Positions 1 through 12,288 of a stretch of 64,000 bases of DNA are shown in pieces. Both the position numbers and the translations under genes were made by a program. How positions within the stretch are numbered: the stretch's first letter is position 1; every line of letters begins with the position of its first letter. The stretch is from Mortierella alpina (taxonomy: Eukaryota > Mortierellomycota > Mortierellomycetes > Mortierellales > Mortierellaceae). The notes below the pieces were generated by a model, which saw only the letters and a list, made by a program, of their open reading frames with translations, had not been told where the DNA came from and made no database searches. The stretch covers positions 2,666,001 to 2,730,000 of the forward strand of contig JANATF010000004.1 of NCBI GenBank assembly GCA_029449245.1, in the 5' to 3' direction.

Positions 1-569
1 GTCAGCCGTTGTGTTCCTTGCATCGTCCTTTCGTTCTTTCCTGCAGTCCCTGTGTCCTGCCTCCCTTCCTCCCTCGTCTTTCCCTTCTTCTTCGACCACG
101 CTTGCTCCCTGCTGGCTCCATCCACTGCCTGGCTCCATCCACTGCCTGGCTCCATCCACTGCCTGGCTCCATCCACTGCCTGGCTCTACCGACCCCACTT
201 TTCAGCGTTTGTAACCCACTTTTTTCCATAGTTCACACCAACCTCACACAAGGTTTATCCCGGCGCATCCTCTGGCCTCATCTCTCCATTGCTTCCAGTC
301 TTCCTTCTTCGCCATTGTCCAATCTCATTCCATCCACTGCGTCGCCGCTACCCAAGCTGTGAACTGTATCAGAGTCGTTCACAGTAGAAGACTAGACCAC
401 TTTGGTGTTGCAAACCGGAACAGCCAAAACATATTTTCTGAGCACCCACCAGTTCTTCCCATCCAAGGAAAAGCGCTCACTTGCAACCGAAAACTCGGCG
501 ACTCGTTCGCTTGTGATCTCGCTGTAGCAAAAGACTCTTCCCTTGAACTACGGATACCTGAAACGCGTC
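1..569. other. Window edge and upstream flank of first gene
   Basis: No gene is supported here. The stretch is pyrimidine-rich at its start and holds a 17-bp tandem repeat. From about 360 it is ordinary mixed sequence with only short open frames, and it runs into the first supported start codon at 570. It may be promoter plus 5' leader of the membrane-protein gene that follows, or the tail of a gene lying off the left edge. Confidence 0.4.
114..181. repeat. Four copies of a 17-bp tandem repeat
   Basis: The unit GGCTCCATCCACTGCCT occurs four times head to tail without mismatch, followed by a decayed fifth start (GGCTCTACC). Seventeen is not a multiple of three, so a reading frame crossing it would cycle through all three frames; this argues against a coding repeat. 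It is a minisatellite that is likely to vary in copy number between strains (inference). Confidence 0.95.
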
Positions 570-1266
570 ATGGTAGAAGCACGGCGGTTCCACTCCAACT
601 TTCTCTTTGTTATCCCACTGACGCAAGGGGTGAGTACAGTGCATAGAGCCATAGGATCATCCTCAAATGCGCCAAATGTATCCGCCGCTTGATTGTCGCC
701 TACAGGAGCGGATGATCTTACCATTTATTCTCGTTGGTGTGTCGTAATAAGGTCCTGTTGGTGATCATCCTTGATTTCTGCAAGAATGCGGTTTTTTTCG
801 TGAACCAGCTCAAGACCCTTAGTACTCAACAGGGTAAAGACGCTGCCTATCTGGCGGCACAGTACATCTATGTAATATGGCTGTTTCTGATGATTGCAAA
901 AGCCCTCGTTGGATTCTGGGCCAACCTCAAGGTAAGTTTAGACGCTATGGATGATACAATTGCCTTTAGGAACTTTTTTTTTTTTCGTTGCTGTTGACAT
1001 TGCCTATTCCCCTTTCGCTGTATCGTGCACCAGTTCAAGATCCGTTGGATGAGCAAGTACAACATCCTGCTGGGACTCGATTCGGTGTTCGAGTTTGTGC
1101 GGACTATGCTGGGCCTGACCATTTTTGAGGATTTGAGCAGACTGGACGAGGCTGCCATTATCCGAGTTTACTGCGCAAGATTTTTTCTGGTGAGAAAAGT
1201 GCCCTGTTTGCTTTTCTTATATTTTCACACGCAGACCAGACTCTTAACGATCCGATGTTCACTTGA
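570..1266 (+). CDS. Small predicted multi-pass membrane protein, unidentified
   Basis: Exons 570-629, 752-931 and 1034-1189 join in phase 0 with good donors (GTGAGT, GTAAGT, GTGAGA), giving about 132 residues. Hydrophobic segments are visible near residues 11-28 (crossing the first exon junction) and 60-80, with a possible third in exon 3. The C-terminus is unsettled. An acceptor at 1239 gives a last exon ending TLNDPMFT and a stop at 1264-1266. An acceptor at 1234 keeps a different frame open to 1504. A third frame from 1263 encodes a convincing hydrophobic segment (ITLAHAAVLWILLLLDT) that would make a natural last TM, but no splice joins it in frame. I do not recognise the family. It could be a four-TM protein with a frameshift or a misjudged last exon. 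Confidence 0.5.
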
Positions 1267-1874
1267 TTATGGACAACATGATCACCCTAGCTCATGCTGC
1301 AGTGTTATGGATTCTTTTGCTGCTGGATACATCTCAAGTGGGGTTTGGTCGAGATGCCGCAGCTGGAGACGCCCACGTTGCCTCGGCAGTCGCTTCTGGG
1401 CCTCATGTTTCCGAGGGCAACATCTCTGCCCGAGTTCAGATCTGGACCGGCACGATCCGAAACTGGATCAGCAGAGGGACCAGGGGCCAGACCTACAGTT
1501 ATAGGAGTTCAGACTGAGATGATCTCAGCAAGGCCTTTGCCCGAGGTCAGTCCGCGGCCAGAGATATAGGAGATATAGGACAGAGGCGTTGATGCGAGGG
1601 GGTCCATTGAGGTGGTTGTGCAGAGATAGCACACCAGCTGATAACGCAAGCATGTCAAGCGGAGTAGGATGAACCATCAGATACCATTGTACCATAGTCG
1701 CCGCGACCAGAAATAGGGAGGGCTACAGGGCTGCCAAGGGACCCAAGCTTGTGAGTAGAGTGGTCACAAGTGGCTTTGTATCAACAAAAAAAAAAAAAAA
1801 GACATACACACCTGTGAGGACAAGGCCTTGCACGTCGGCTGCATCTTTTTCCCTCACCTCCATTACATTTCCTC
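1267..1874. other. Spacer between membrane-protein gene and UTP22
   Basis: The first 250 bases are open in all three forward frames and may include the true 3' coding end of the preceding gene. After that there is purine-rich sequence with a doubled AGATATAGG element near 1561-1580 and a poly(A) run at about 1786-1800. The UTP22 promoter and short leader must lie at the right end. No independent gene is seen. Confidence 0.4.
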
Positions 1875-4800
1875 ATGGCACCATCCGTCAAACGAAAGAC
1901 CCAGGCTGCTGTCGCACCTGTGGCCAAGAAGGCATGTGCACACTGCTGTTGCTGCTGTTGCTGCCGTTGCTGCTGACCCACCACAACCCCATGGCTACCT
2001 GCATTGGCCAACGTACCTCCAGGAAACTCCTTCCGCAAAGTGCTAACCAACCAGTATCTCGCCTGGTTCTTTTCCTAAAACACAGGTCCGCAAAGTGGTA
2101 GAGCCAGAGTCAGAGTCCTCTGCAGAGGAGCTCGACGATATGATCGACGAAGAAGAGGATGATGACAATGATGAGGACGACGAGGAGGAAGGCGATTATA
2201 TCGAAGGCGAGGATCAGGATATTCCAAGCGACGACTCTGCGGACGATGAACAAATCGAGGAGGACCAGGATGAATTCATGGCCGCAGCTGAACAGGATGC
2301 CACCTCAAATCTTAAGAATCCCATGGGCGTCAAGAACTCTTCGCTCTACAAGGCACCCACCAACGATGAGATTCAAGGACTGCAGGAATCATCTGATCTG
2401 TTCAAATCCAACATCTTCAAGCTGCAGATCGAAGAGCTGTTAAAGGAGGTCCAGATCGACTACAAGAAGGCGCTGCCTTTGGAGGCCGCTCTTCGCAAGC
2501 TCAAGGAGATTTTTGACCGGACGCCTGAACACCAAGAGCTTTCGGTATGTCAAGTTGTTGAATGCAGGCTTGTTGCCCGAGTGAATGTGTTCATGGTAAG
2601 AGTATCTATGTCACAACTAACATCTCTCGACTTTGACCTTTTGCATGTGCCTGTAGCTCGCTGCCATCAAAAGCAACATGAAGAAAAAGTCGATCGTCAT
2701 TCCCTTCCCCTCTCCCGAGCCAGCCTCGGACATCCAGTATACATTCGGCTACAGCGCACCCTCGGCCATGCATCTTGTCGGCAGTTTCCCCTTGAAGACC
2801 GTTGCTAAGAACCGCCATGGCTGGAGTGTGGACGTTGCAGTGGAGATGCCCGAGGAGCTGTTCCAGGAGAAAGACCATATGAACTACCGCTACTTTTACA
2901 AACGCGCGTATTATCTGTCGGTTCTCGCCGCGGCTATTCAGGACAAAAAGTCGGGCATGTCCAGTACTAGAACTGAGTTCAGCACCTTGAACGGAGATCA
3001 GCGCAAGCCTATTCTGATCTTGCATCCTTCTGGCGGTATGTTGAATGTATTTCGAACACATGTTGTTTTCTTTAAAGTGACTGAAGACTGACCGTATTTT
3101 ATATATATATCATCATAATCCTTCAGACAAGAAAGAGACCGACTTCAAAAAGATGAAGTGCACCATTCGCATCATCCCTTATATCCCCGCCTCAGTATTC
3201 CCCGCCCAACGTCTGGCACCTGGCCGCAACAATGTCCGCTCAGCAGATGCCACGGAACAGCTCCCCACACCTCAATACAACACAGCTCTCCAGCAGGACA
3301 CTGCCTTTACATCTCACCTCACCTTCCTGTACCAGCACAGCAAAAACTGTGCTGCCTTCAAGGACGGCTGCATCTTACTCAAGGTTTGGGCTACGCAGCG
3401 TGGATTGATCCGCCGTACGAACGAGGGCTTCAACGGATTCTTGCTGGAGATGTTGATGGCTTACCTGCTCCAAGGAGGTGGTGCCAATGGAGGAAAGAAG
3501 CTCGCCAATGGATTCAGTTCATACCAGCTCGCCAAGGGAACCATCGACTACATTGCGCAACACGACTTTGACGCCCAGCCCATCTTCATGGGCCAACAGA
3601 CGTCTTCGGGAGAGTTCTCCAAGGACGCCTTTATTTCCAACTTTGAGGTCGTGATCGTGGACCCTTCGGGAAAGATCAACCTTGCTGGACATGTTTCCAA
3701 GGCAGCGCTCGATGAGCTGCAGCACGAGGCTCGCTTGGCCATGAAGTTCTTCACGGAGTCGAGTGACGACAAGTTTGAGGCGTTGTTCTTGAAGAGAGTC
3801 GACAACCCCATGCTCCGCTTCGATAACGTTGTCAAGATCCATGCTCCCAAGAACCTCGACCAGCTCAAGGCCTACACGAAAACTGCTGCATTGGATTATC
3901 CATCACCTTTTGTCCATTTTGCACACTCCATTGCGCCTCTGCTGAAGCGAGGCTTGACAAACCGAGTCCATTTGGTTGCTACTCGCTACGAGCCTCTAGA
4001 GAATTGGGCAACCTCAAGTGTGGGACCTGACTTTGGTTCGGATTCGGTTATCACAGTTGGTCTGTTGTTGAATCACGAGGAAAGCTCGCGTCTCGTTGAC
4101 TTGGGACCACCTGCTGATGATCAGGAGGCGGCCAAAGTATTCCGCAACCTCTGGGGCAGCAAAGCTGAACTTCGCCGATTTAAGGATGGAAGCATTCTGG
4201 AGAGCGCTGTCTGGGAAGCGCAGGGAACGGACGCTCGTCATCTCATTGTCGGACAGATGATCGGTTATTTGCTGAAGCACCACCTTTCGGTGCCTCACGA
4301 ATCTGTGCATTACTGGGCAGGACAGCTCAACAAGTTCATCCGGTACAACAGCAAGGTCGTTCCTGAGCGTCTTTTTGACAACAAGGCTGCTGCCGCTAGT
4401 GGTTTCCAGGACGTGATTGCCGCCTTTGAGTCATTAACCAAGGCCATCAAGACTGCCGAGGATATGCCCTTGTCCGTTACCCACATGTACTTTGCGTCAC
4501 CTGCCGCACGCCTCTCTTCCACCTTCATTCCCCAAGCCCGTGACTTTAACGTGCCCGCCACGAACTTTCCAGATAGTGCTCAGTATGTCGAGCCCTTGGA
4601 CGTGATCATCCAGTTCGAGTCTTCTCAGAAGTGGCCCGACAATTTGAAGGCGATCCAAAGGATGAAGACCGCATTCTATCTCCGTCTCGCAGACAAGATC
4701 AAGTACAAGGGTATGCGCTCAACAGTCGTCGAGGAGGCACAGGAAGAGTCTTTGGGATTGAACGGATACATGGATGTCCGTGTCGCCCCCGGCTATGTGT

Positions 4801-6133
4801 TCCGCTGCAGGATCGCTCATGAGCGTGAGATGACCCTGTGCGAGACTGTGATCTCTGACCGCAAGTCGAGCCAGAGCCTCAAGGATCAGCACCAAAGAGC
4901 ATTGGATGTTTACAACAAGTATTTTGTTCAGGCACCCATGCACACATTCCAGATGCATGCCCTCTGCCACATGCACCCTTCGCTGTCGCAGACGATCCGC
5001 CTGACCAAGCGCTGGGTGAGCGCCCACTGGCTCGCTCCCTTCTTTAATGACGAGACTCTGGAGCTCTTGTCAGCAGCTGTCTATGTTGATCCCGCTCCAT
5101 GGACTGCGCCCGCTAGTGGATTTGTAGGCTTTGCTCGGACGTTGAATCTGTTAGCAAACTGGGACTGGAAGCACGAGCCCCTGGTGGTGGATCTTACGGG
5201 TGAGATGACTGCAAAGGAACGAGAGGAAATCCGTCACAACTTTGCCAATACGCGCAAGAACATGACAGCCACTTCTTCATCAACCTCGCCCCAGTCCAAG
5301 ACGACATCGATCTCGAGCGACCATGCCAACATGTTTATTGCCACAAACAAGGATCTGCTCTCCAAGTGGTGGACATGGCAATCACCTTCGCCCATGATTG
5401 TCGCTCGCCTGCGAACGTTGGCCAAGACCAGCTTGGAGCATATGACCATGATCACGTCGTCCTCAGCAACGACGAGCTCGTTGGCGCTGAACCCCCTTTT
5501 CATCACGCCAACGGTGCACTATGATGCAGTCATTGACCTGGACCCAGCCATGTGCACGCGCTATGCTCAGAACTTGGCACCAGATGCTCAGCACTTTGTC
5601 ACCAAGGGCGACAAGTACAAGAACCTGGGTGCGCTCCAGAAGAGTGTCTTTGGTGACGAGATTCTGATCGGATTTGACCCTGCCGCAGAATACCTGGCAG
5701 AGCTGCAGCGAGTGTACGGCGATGTCGCACTGTTTTTCCATGACCGGTATGGAGGAACGCAAATCGGTGTTCTCTGGAACCCTGTTTCGCTGAGCCCAAG
5801 AGCCTGGAAGGTCAACCTTGGCTTCAACAACAAGCCAGCCGATGTCAACAAGGACGGAGTACTGGTATGTTTGAAGGTTGATTCTGAATCGGAGCACGAC
5901 GATCCTCTAATGTCTATATTTGTAATTACTCACATTTCTCTCTTATGATCTATTTCCTTTCATTCTTGTAGGAGGTCAAGGAAAAGGACACCCAAGCCAA
6001 GGCTGGAAAGGGAGATGCTGGTTCCAAGCTCGTGATTCCCAACATCGAGGCACTGATGAGCGAGATGGAGAGAGTTGGGCACGGTCTTGTCCGAACTGTT
6101 CAGGTGAACAGGGACCCTTCCGCCAGCAGCTAG
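1875..6133 (+). CDS. UTP22: U3 snoRNP / SSU processome protein Utp22 (Nrap/NOL6)
   Basis: Five exons (1875-1931, 2086-2544, 2657-3035, 3127-5864, 5972-6133) give about 1,264 residues, close to yeast Utp22 (about 1,240) and full-length for the Nrap family. The family acts in the nucleolus in 18S pre-rRNA processing as part of the small-subunit processome, with Rrp7 and the UTP-C complex. Visible features: a basic N-terminus, a dense Asp/Glu block at about residues 23-80, then Nrap blocks such as HSKNCAAFKDGCILLKVWATQRG (near 270) and LRRFKDGSILESAVWE (near 550), which are nucleotidyltransferase-fold segments characteristic of the family. Intron 1 has a GC donor (AAG|GCATGT), the only way I found to join the start exon in frame. 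A short Met-led start inside exon 2 would lose only the first 22 residues. Confidence 0.93.
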
Positions 6134-7397
6134 ATATCATTCTCCCCTTTTTCATCGCATACGAACAAAGACTTTTAATACAATCCATTTTGCATTCAGA
6201 CACAAACGCCATGTTCTCAATCCATCCCTGTCCTTTGTCGGGGCTCCTTCCGTAGCACTCAAGGTGTTGGACCTGGAGGGCAAAGCCCAGGAAGGATAGC
6301 TTTGACGCAAGAGTAAAGGCAAAGATGTGAGATTACAAGTACGTATATATACCTCACCCTTGACGTGGCTCGAGCACACAAGTCGCGCCCTATACGTAGG
6401 GCAAAAGGCGAGGCGAGAGGAAGCCTGACAGTACCGAGTGAATATTCAGCGATCCAATCAATATTCAGGGAGGAAGGACCATGCCACGACACGAGCGGCA
6501 AGATAAACAGCAGGGCCAAAAAAAAGGGGCTACAAGCTGCAGCCACCCGCTCTGCAGCCTGCCTGTCTGTGCAGAATAACCTGCTGCGTTGTACCTGAGC
6601 GGACCTGATGACCGCCCGCCATGTCTGCAGTATGCCCATCTGCCCGTTTACAGCCCCTATTATCGGTGCTCACCAAACAACAAAACACACGTTAAAAAAC
6701 AAAAAAAAAAATGGCCGTGATGCGATGTCGAAGAGTTGGTTGCCGTGATCGAGTTTTGCACAGTTGTCAAGGGGAATGGTGCAGTGTCCACTATTGAACT
6801 CTTCATGTACATCAGTGGCGAGGCGGAAGTATGGTGACGATGATGGTGGTGATGAAGAAGGAGGGAGGGGGAGAAAAACAAAAGGAGTGCGCCGAGCACA
6901 AGACCCCTGTTTGCGCACCTTGTTCCCTCCCTACTAGACTATCCTTTACTCTGTCCAACACCTCTCTTTTCGTCTCTTTTCCCTCCATTTCCATTCCTTA
7001 TTCTTCCTTTGCCTCCGCCAGCAGCTTCCTTCCTCATCCTAGCTCCCAGAAGAGCACCACGCTTGTACATCTCTCATAATCGCGCCTGGCGGTGTTTTTC
7101 ACAAAATCAGTTGGCCGTTGAACAGTGTCATGCCCACACCTTTCGTCTTGTAGTATAGCCATCCCATCCAAAATTTTTCCCGAGTTTACGAACACTCTCC
7201 CCTACTATTCCCTTTGTCACCAACCACGACACACCTCCAACGACGAACTTCCTCAGGACTCGGCGCATTGTATCTCGCTCGCTTCACACCTCCACCTCAC
7301 TGTCCTCGTTGAACTTCACTTTTCGACCTTACATCATTCAGCGGCTTCATATTCGGTCTTTGTTCCCCCCTCTCTCTAGCGTGGTGCTCTTGGATGC
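6134..7397. other. 1.26-kb intergenic region, UTP22 to TMEM184-like gene
   Basis: The left part is UTP22 3' UTR and spacer. From about 6930 the sequence becomes C/T-rich on the + strand, typical of promoter and 5' leader in this window, up to the start codon at 7398. At least one upstream ATG (about 7130) lies in this presumed leader. Short open frames exist on both strands, but none has a second exon or recognisable motif. No gene called. Confidence 0.5.
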
Positions 7398-8726
7398 ATG
7401 TCTGATCACAACACCACCCTCTCGGCCCCCAATGGCTGCCCGCTCGAGACCCATCCAGAAGATCCCACACACCTGTTCTCCGCCAATGGGTTGAACCTCG
7501 ACCTGCCCAGGATAGGCTGGATTGCCGCAGGTATCTTTACAGTCATCTCGAGCATCATTTCCCTGGTGTTGATCTACCGACATCTCCAGTACTACACCAA
7601 GGTGGGTTAGCAATGGCATTTGATCTTCCCCCCTTCCCTTTGATTACCGAAGGGGTATGTTTTTAGTCGTTTTCTGGTCCGATACTAATTGTCCAAAAAA
7701 AAAAACTACGACGAAGTATAGCCGAACCAGCAACGGTACATTGTTCGTATGCTACTGATGGTGCCCATCTACTCGATCACTTCTTGGTTCTCGTTCGTCT
7801 ATGTTCGCGAGGCCGTGTATTATGAGACGATCCGGGTGTTGTACGAAGCCTTTGTGATTGCGTCGTTCTTGATCCTCATGCTCCAGTATCTGGGTGAATC
7901 TCGCGAGGACCAGAAGCGGGTGTTGAAGCGGCATAAGAAGACGGAGCGGTGGTTGTTTCCGATGTGCTGTCTGAAATACAACCCGTCGAGGCCTCATTTC
8001 TTGCAGTACATGAAATGGGGGATCTTGCAGTACGTGCCCCTGAATGTCATTGGCACGTTGCTGACGGTGGTCTTGCAGGCTTATGGGTACTATTGTGAGA
8101 GCAGCTGGAATCCAAAGTTTGGTCATGTCTGGATCATGGTGGTGAACTTTACGTCTGTGACCATGGCAACGTACTTTTTGGTAACAGAAAAAAAAAAAAA
8201 ACAACCGCGATTTTGCTTTTATTAGATTGTGTATGGAGAGAAAGGAAAAGTCATGCTAAAGTACGTTTCATTGTGTATCCACATCTGGCGCAGATCATGT
8301 TCTATCTCACGATTCGAGTGGACCTGAAAGATTACTCGCCGTTCTACAAGTTCATGGCCGTCAAGTTGGTAAGAGCGCGTTCAGGATTGATTTTTTTTGT
8401 CCTCAAATGCCTTGCGAAACAATGTTGTGCTGAACTACATCTCTACTTGATACACTTCTAGGTCGTCTTTTTCTCATTCTGGCAGTCAGTTGTCATTGAG
8501 GGACTCGTCTGGTTTGGACTCATCAAGGCAACGACATACTGGTCCACAAACGACATCTCTGTGGGTATTAATGCCTTGCTGGTCGACTTTGAGATGGTCT
8601 TTTTTGCACTGATGCACGTCAAGGCCTTCAGTTACGAGCCTTATGTTCCTAAAATTCGCAACCCTGATCTCCCACCTCTGGAAGAGACTCTTGATGAGGA
8701 TGACCCTGAGAAGGAACATAAGGATG

Positions 8727-8760
<34 letters not shown>

Positions 8761-11700
8761 CGGTTCAATGGCATCCATCGACTCGGCTCTACCAGCACCA
8801 GGAGATGGGACAGGCAGAGCTCAACCTTCCAAAAAGTCCTCCAGAGACGACCCAAAACAGACATCAAAGAGCAAAGGAAAGAAGGACAAGCAGGAGAAGG
8901 ACGAGGGGCCTCCTGAAATGGTCTTGGACCGCAGCCAAACGACACCTCTTTGGAAGGGTTTACTCGACTCTTTCAACCCGCTGGACACGCTGCGTGAGCT
9001 TGGATACGGATTCAAATACTTGTACCGATGGGCGCGAGGAATTCCTGTCGACAAGGATAGTCGACGACTGATGGACCTGGAGCGTGCTTTCGGAAGGCAG
9101 AGACCAGAAGTGCCTTATGTGCCTCCCAAGGAGTCTAAGAAGGACAAGAAAAAGAAGAAGAGGCGTGGTGACGATAGCGAGGATAATGAGAGCACCAGCG
9201 GCCATGAGGATGGCGGCAGTGAGAATGAATCACGCAAGGACGACGACGATGACAACGACGCTCTACCAAAGCGCCCCGATCCAGATCGTCGTCGGGACGG
9301 CGATTTGGAGAAAGGATACGCCTCCGGTGCAGAGAGTGCATACGCTGACAGAGACCCTCGTGGAGGTGGTGCGCATTCGAAACGACGCGCTGATGCGGCG
9401 TACGATGTCGGATACGGGTACGCACTAGACACTGGTGCCAGCCCCATAGATACCGTTCGCTCAGTTGGTGTGGGCGTTGGTGGGAGCAGAGGCGTGGCAC
9501 GGAAACCAGTCAAACCTGTGGTGGACACCATCGACCCCTCTACAGCCGGACGCCTGGGCATCAACGCAAAATCAACGTCGCGGATGAAGAAAGAAAGCTA
9601 TGAGTATTTGGGGAAAGAGGACGCTGCCCGGACTGAGCGGGCGACATTGCCGGATATCCAGCCGGATCCTGTAACAAGAAAAATAGCACTTTCAGGACTC
9701 TATGCTGATTTGCCCACTGCATCGACCAAACCCGTCCACCAGATGGCGTCGCCATCGAGCTTTAGTTCCTTGGATATCCCCGTTCCCATGCCCTACCACC
9801 AGCAACACCGCATGCCATTTGAGTCACACTCGCCCCATCCTAGAAACTGGGAGCGGGAACGGGAACGAGATTGGGAGTATCAGATCGACATGGAAATGGA
9901 GCCTGTGAGGTTTGAACACCGAGATCGCGAGTTGGAGCGTGCAGCCATGGCGCCAGAGCCCTATGTATTACCCGCACCAGTCATCCCCAGGTCGACGCGA
10001 CCAGAGCTGACAGCAACCCCTGTGCGAGTCATGGACACACCCGATAGCCATCTCAGCGATGGTGCCCGAGTCGGTGGAGCGTTAACCCAGCACGCCAACA
10101 AAGGATTCGTTATCCAAGAGGACACTCCCAATAAGCGCGAAACTCCTAGCACTGAGATCAGCCATATTGTCGCCAAAGCCGTCGCTGCAGCCGTCGCCAC
10201 AAATGCTGCAGCCACGCAAGGTGGTATTCCCACAGCTGATGCGAACAATCACCAAAGGGATGGCCCCAAAGTTCTAGAAGAGGAGGACAAGGGCAAGAAG
10301 GTGCAAGCGAGCCATCCTCTGAACCACGAGCGGAACGTGTCTGCAGAAACGAACTCTGCACAATCGAGTTTGGTCTCTGGTGGGCAATTCTATCATCATC
10401 GCGAAGGCAGTCGCTCGGACCCGGAGCTGTCGCATTACGGACACGACTATGAGCATTATGTAAGACAGATGCTACTGGAAGAGCAGGAGCATCATCAACG
10501 GTACTATCTGCAGCAGCTTCAAGGCCGAGCGCCGCCAGTGGAGTCCTTTGCGGCCGTGTCAGCACCAGAGTCCGCGTCATTGACCCAAGAACGGGTGCAG
10601 CAGCTTCAGGATCAACTCCACAGGCAGGATGAGGAAGCGCCACAGCAACCAATACCATCCACGCAGTACCTGGATCCAAGGGACGAATTGGATCCGATCG
10701 TCGCACAGTACAGTCAAATACAGCAGCGCCAAAAGGAGCACGAATTAGAGCAACAGCAATTACAGCAGCATCTCGAACGAAAACAAGACGCAGCAGCACC
10801 AGCACCTGAACCAGCGGCGGCGCCAGAGCCAGAGCCTGAACCTGAGCCAGAGCGACCCCCTCCAAAGCAGCGGTTGCAAACAGAGGACGAGCCCTCAACA
10901 AGCACCATGCCAAAACAACCAAAGCCATTACTCTTGCCCAGACGTCGCAACAGCTTAGAAAGTCTCAGCTCTGACAGCAGTGGTTCCTTTCGATTCTGGG
11001 GATACGCTAATGCTAGTCGCGCAGCCTATGACCGGGACTACTATGGCTACGGCGGCGGCTATGACGCGGCTTACGCTCGACCCAAGGCTTCCCGCTACCA
11101 CCGTGCCTACCGGTACCCGATGCCTCTGCCCCAACCCGTGCCCCCAGCCCAGTTCTACCGCTTCCCCGAAGATCGAGACCTGTATGAGCAGCGACGACAG
11201 GAAGAGTACCTGCGGCAGCAACAGCAACAGTATTACGGATCTGCTGCTGCCGCTAACGCAGCCGCTTCTTCTTCAACGTCGTCGTCAAGAGTCCACCCGT
11301 TCCTGGCTCAACAGCGTAGCTCGTTCTATCAAGGCCTGCAACAGTTTCCAAGACCGTACAGTAACGAGTATTCTCGCCACGCGCCTAATGCGCATCCCTC
11401 GATGGAGCCCGTAGCATACGACTATGGCGGCGGCGGCAGCTACGACCACCACCGCCGCTCGCCTCCAACAGCTGATCCGCGATATCGCTCCCCGCCCTTA
11501 TTGCCCCTCACCGGCCGGAGCCAGTACTATGATCCACGCGTGATGATGGCCCAACAGCCCTCCTACGGAGGCGCACAACCCAGAATACCGCCCACCTACC
11601 GAGAAGAACGCGATCGTGACCGTGAACGGGACCGCATGGCTTCTCGAGACCGTCGTGATCTGCCCCCAGGCACCGAGCTTCTCTTCCCAGCCTCACGCTA

Positions 11701-12115
11701 CGCAGCGCCTTTCCTCCGAGACTATGAGATCCAGCAGCGCGAGGGTCGTCGTCGAATGACCCAAAGCCCCCCTCCTCTTCCTCCTCTTTCATCCTCATCG
11801 GTTCAGCCGACACTGCCTCACGAAAGCGCCAAGCACGGTCGTCAGCGGAAGGAGTCTCACCCCGCCTCGGGGCTTGCAAGAGTCACTGACTCTGGTGGTG
11901 GAGGCGGTCATGATGTGGATGAGGATGGCGCTTTCCGACCTCAGCAGTCTCGAGCCCACCACCGCCAGAGACCCACCACTGGCCCCGCGTCTGCAGCTCT
12001 TTCAATGCCAGCCTATGAGGACGACGGCCCGTACGAGGAAGCCATCGTTTGGGCCCGCGCCTCCATGCCGGCTGCTGCTCCAACTTCAAGTACAGGCGCG
12101 ACTGACGGCTCTTAA
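7398..12115 (+). CDS. TMEM184 / organic solute transporter alpha-like (DUF300) membrane protein
   Basis: Exons 7398-7601, 7722-8180, 8294-8368 and 8462-12115 join in phase 0 for about 1,463 residues. The first 320 residues match the Solute_trans_a family: seven hydrophobic segments and hallmark blocks KPNQQRYIVRMLLMVPIY (exon 2 start) and FFSFWQSVVIEGLVWFG (exon 4 start). Members are 7-TM proteins of plasma membrane or vacuole; fungal substrates are not established. The remaining 1,100 or so residues are a cytosolic, disordered tail: 11 Asn near residue 336, then Lys/Glu/Asp-rich, Arg/Asp-rich, Pro/Glu (EPEPEPEPE) and Gln/Tyr/Pro-rich stretches. One large exon holds the tail with no stop, so it is probably genuine. 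Many antisense open frames inside it are composition shadows. The gene converges with PAT1 only 173 bp away. Confidence 0.88.
8729..8761 (+). repeat. (AAC)11 coding microsatellite, poly-Asn
   Basis: Eleven uninterrupted AAC codons in frame in the last exon of the TMEM184-like gene encode a poly-asparagine run just after the seventh membrane segment. A pure single-codon run suggests recent slippage and likely length variation between strains (inference). Confidence 0.9.
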
Positions 12116-12208
12116 ATATGCAAAGGAGGCACATTACTGCGTGCCATCGGTACCCTCTTAATTCTTTGGTCTCTCCTCTCCCTCTGCGTGAATACAAGAC
12201 GAATGAAG

Positions 12209-12214
12209 AAATAA
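12209..12214 (+). terminator. Polyadenylation signal of TMEM184-like gene
   Basis: AATAAA lies 93 bases after the stop codon at 12113-12115, in the short convergent spacer before the PAT1 stop at 12289. Position and exact hexamer fit a poly(A) signal. The two transcripts' 3' ends probably overlap or abut here. Confidence 0.55.
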
Positions 12215-12288
12215 AGAGTACTCTTGCAAGAAGAAAAAAAAAAATTCAACTTTTGTTTGTTTTTTACATTTTTCATTTTTTTTCTTTG

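Noticed and set aside
1-362. Coding Ser/Pro/Leu-rich repeat protein over the 17-bp repeat
   Set aside because: Unit length is not a multiple of three, no ATG-supported exon structure, and both strands give equally open frames.
10158-10928. A 256-codon minus-strand open frame inside the TMEM184-like tail
   Set aside because: An antisense shadow of a repetitive, GC-rich coding exon; composition only.
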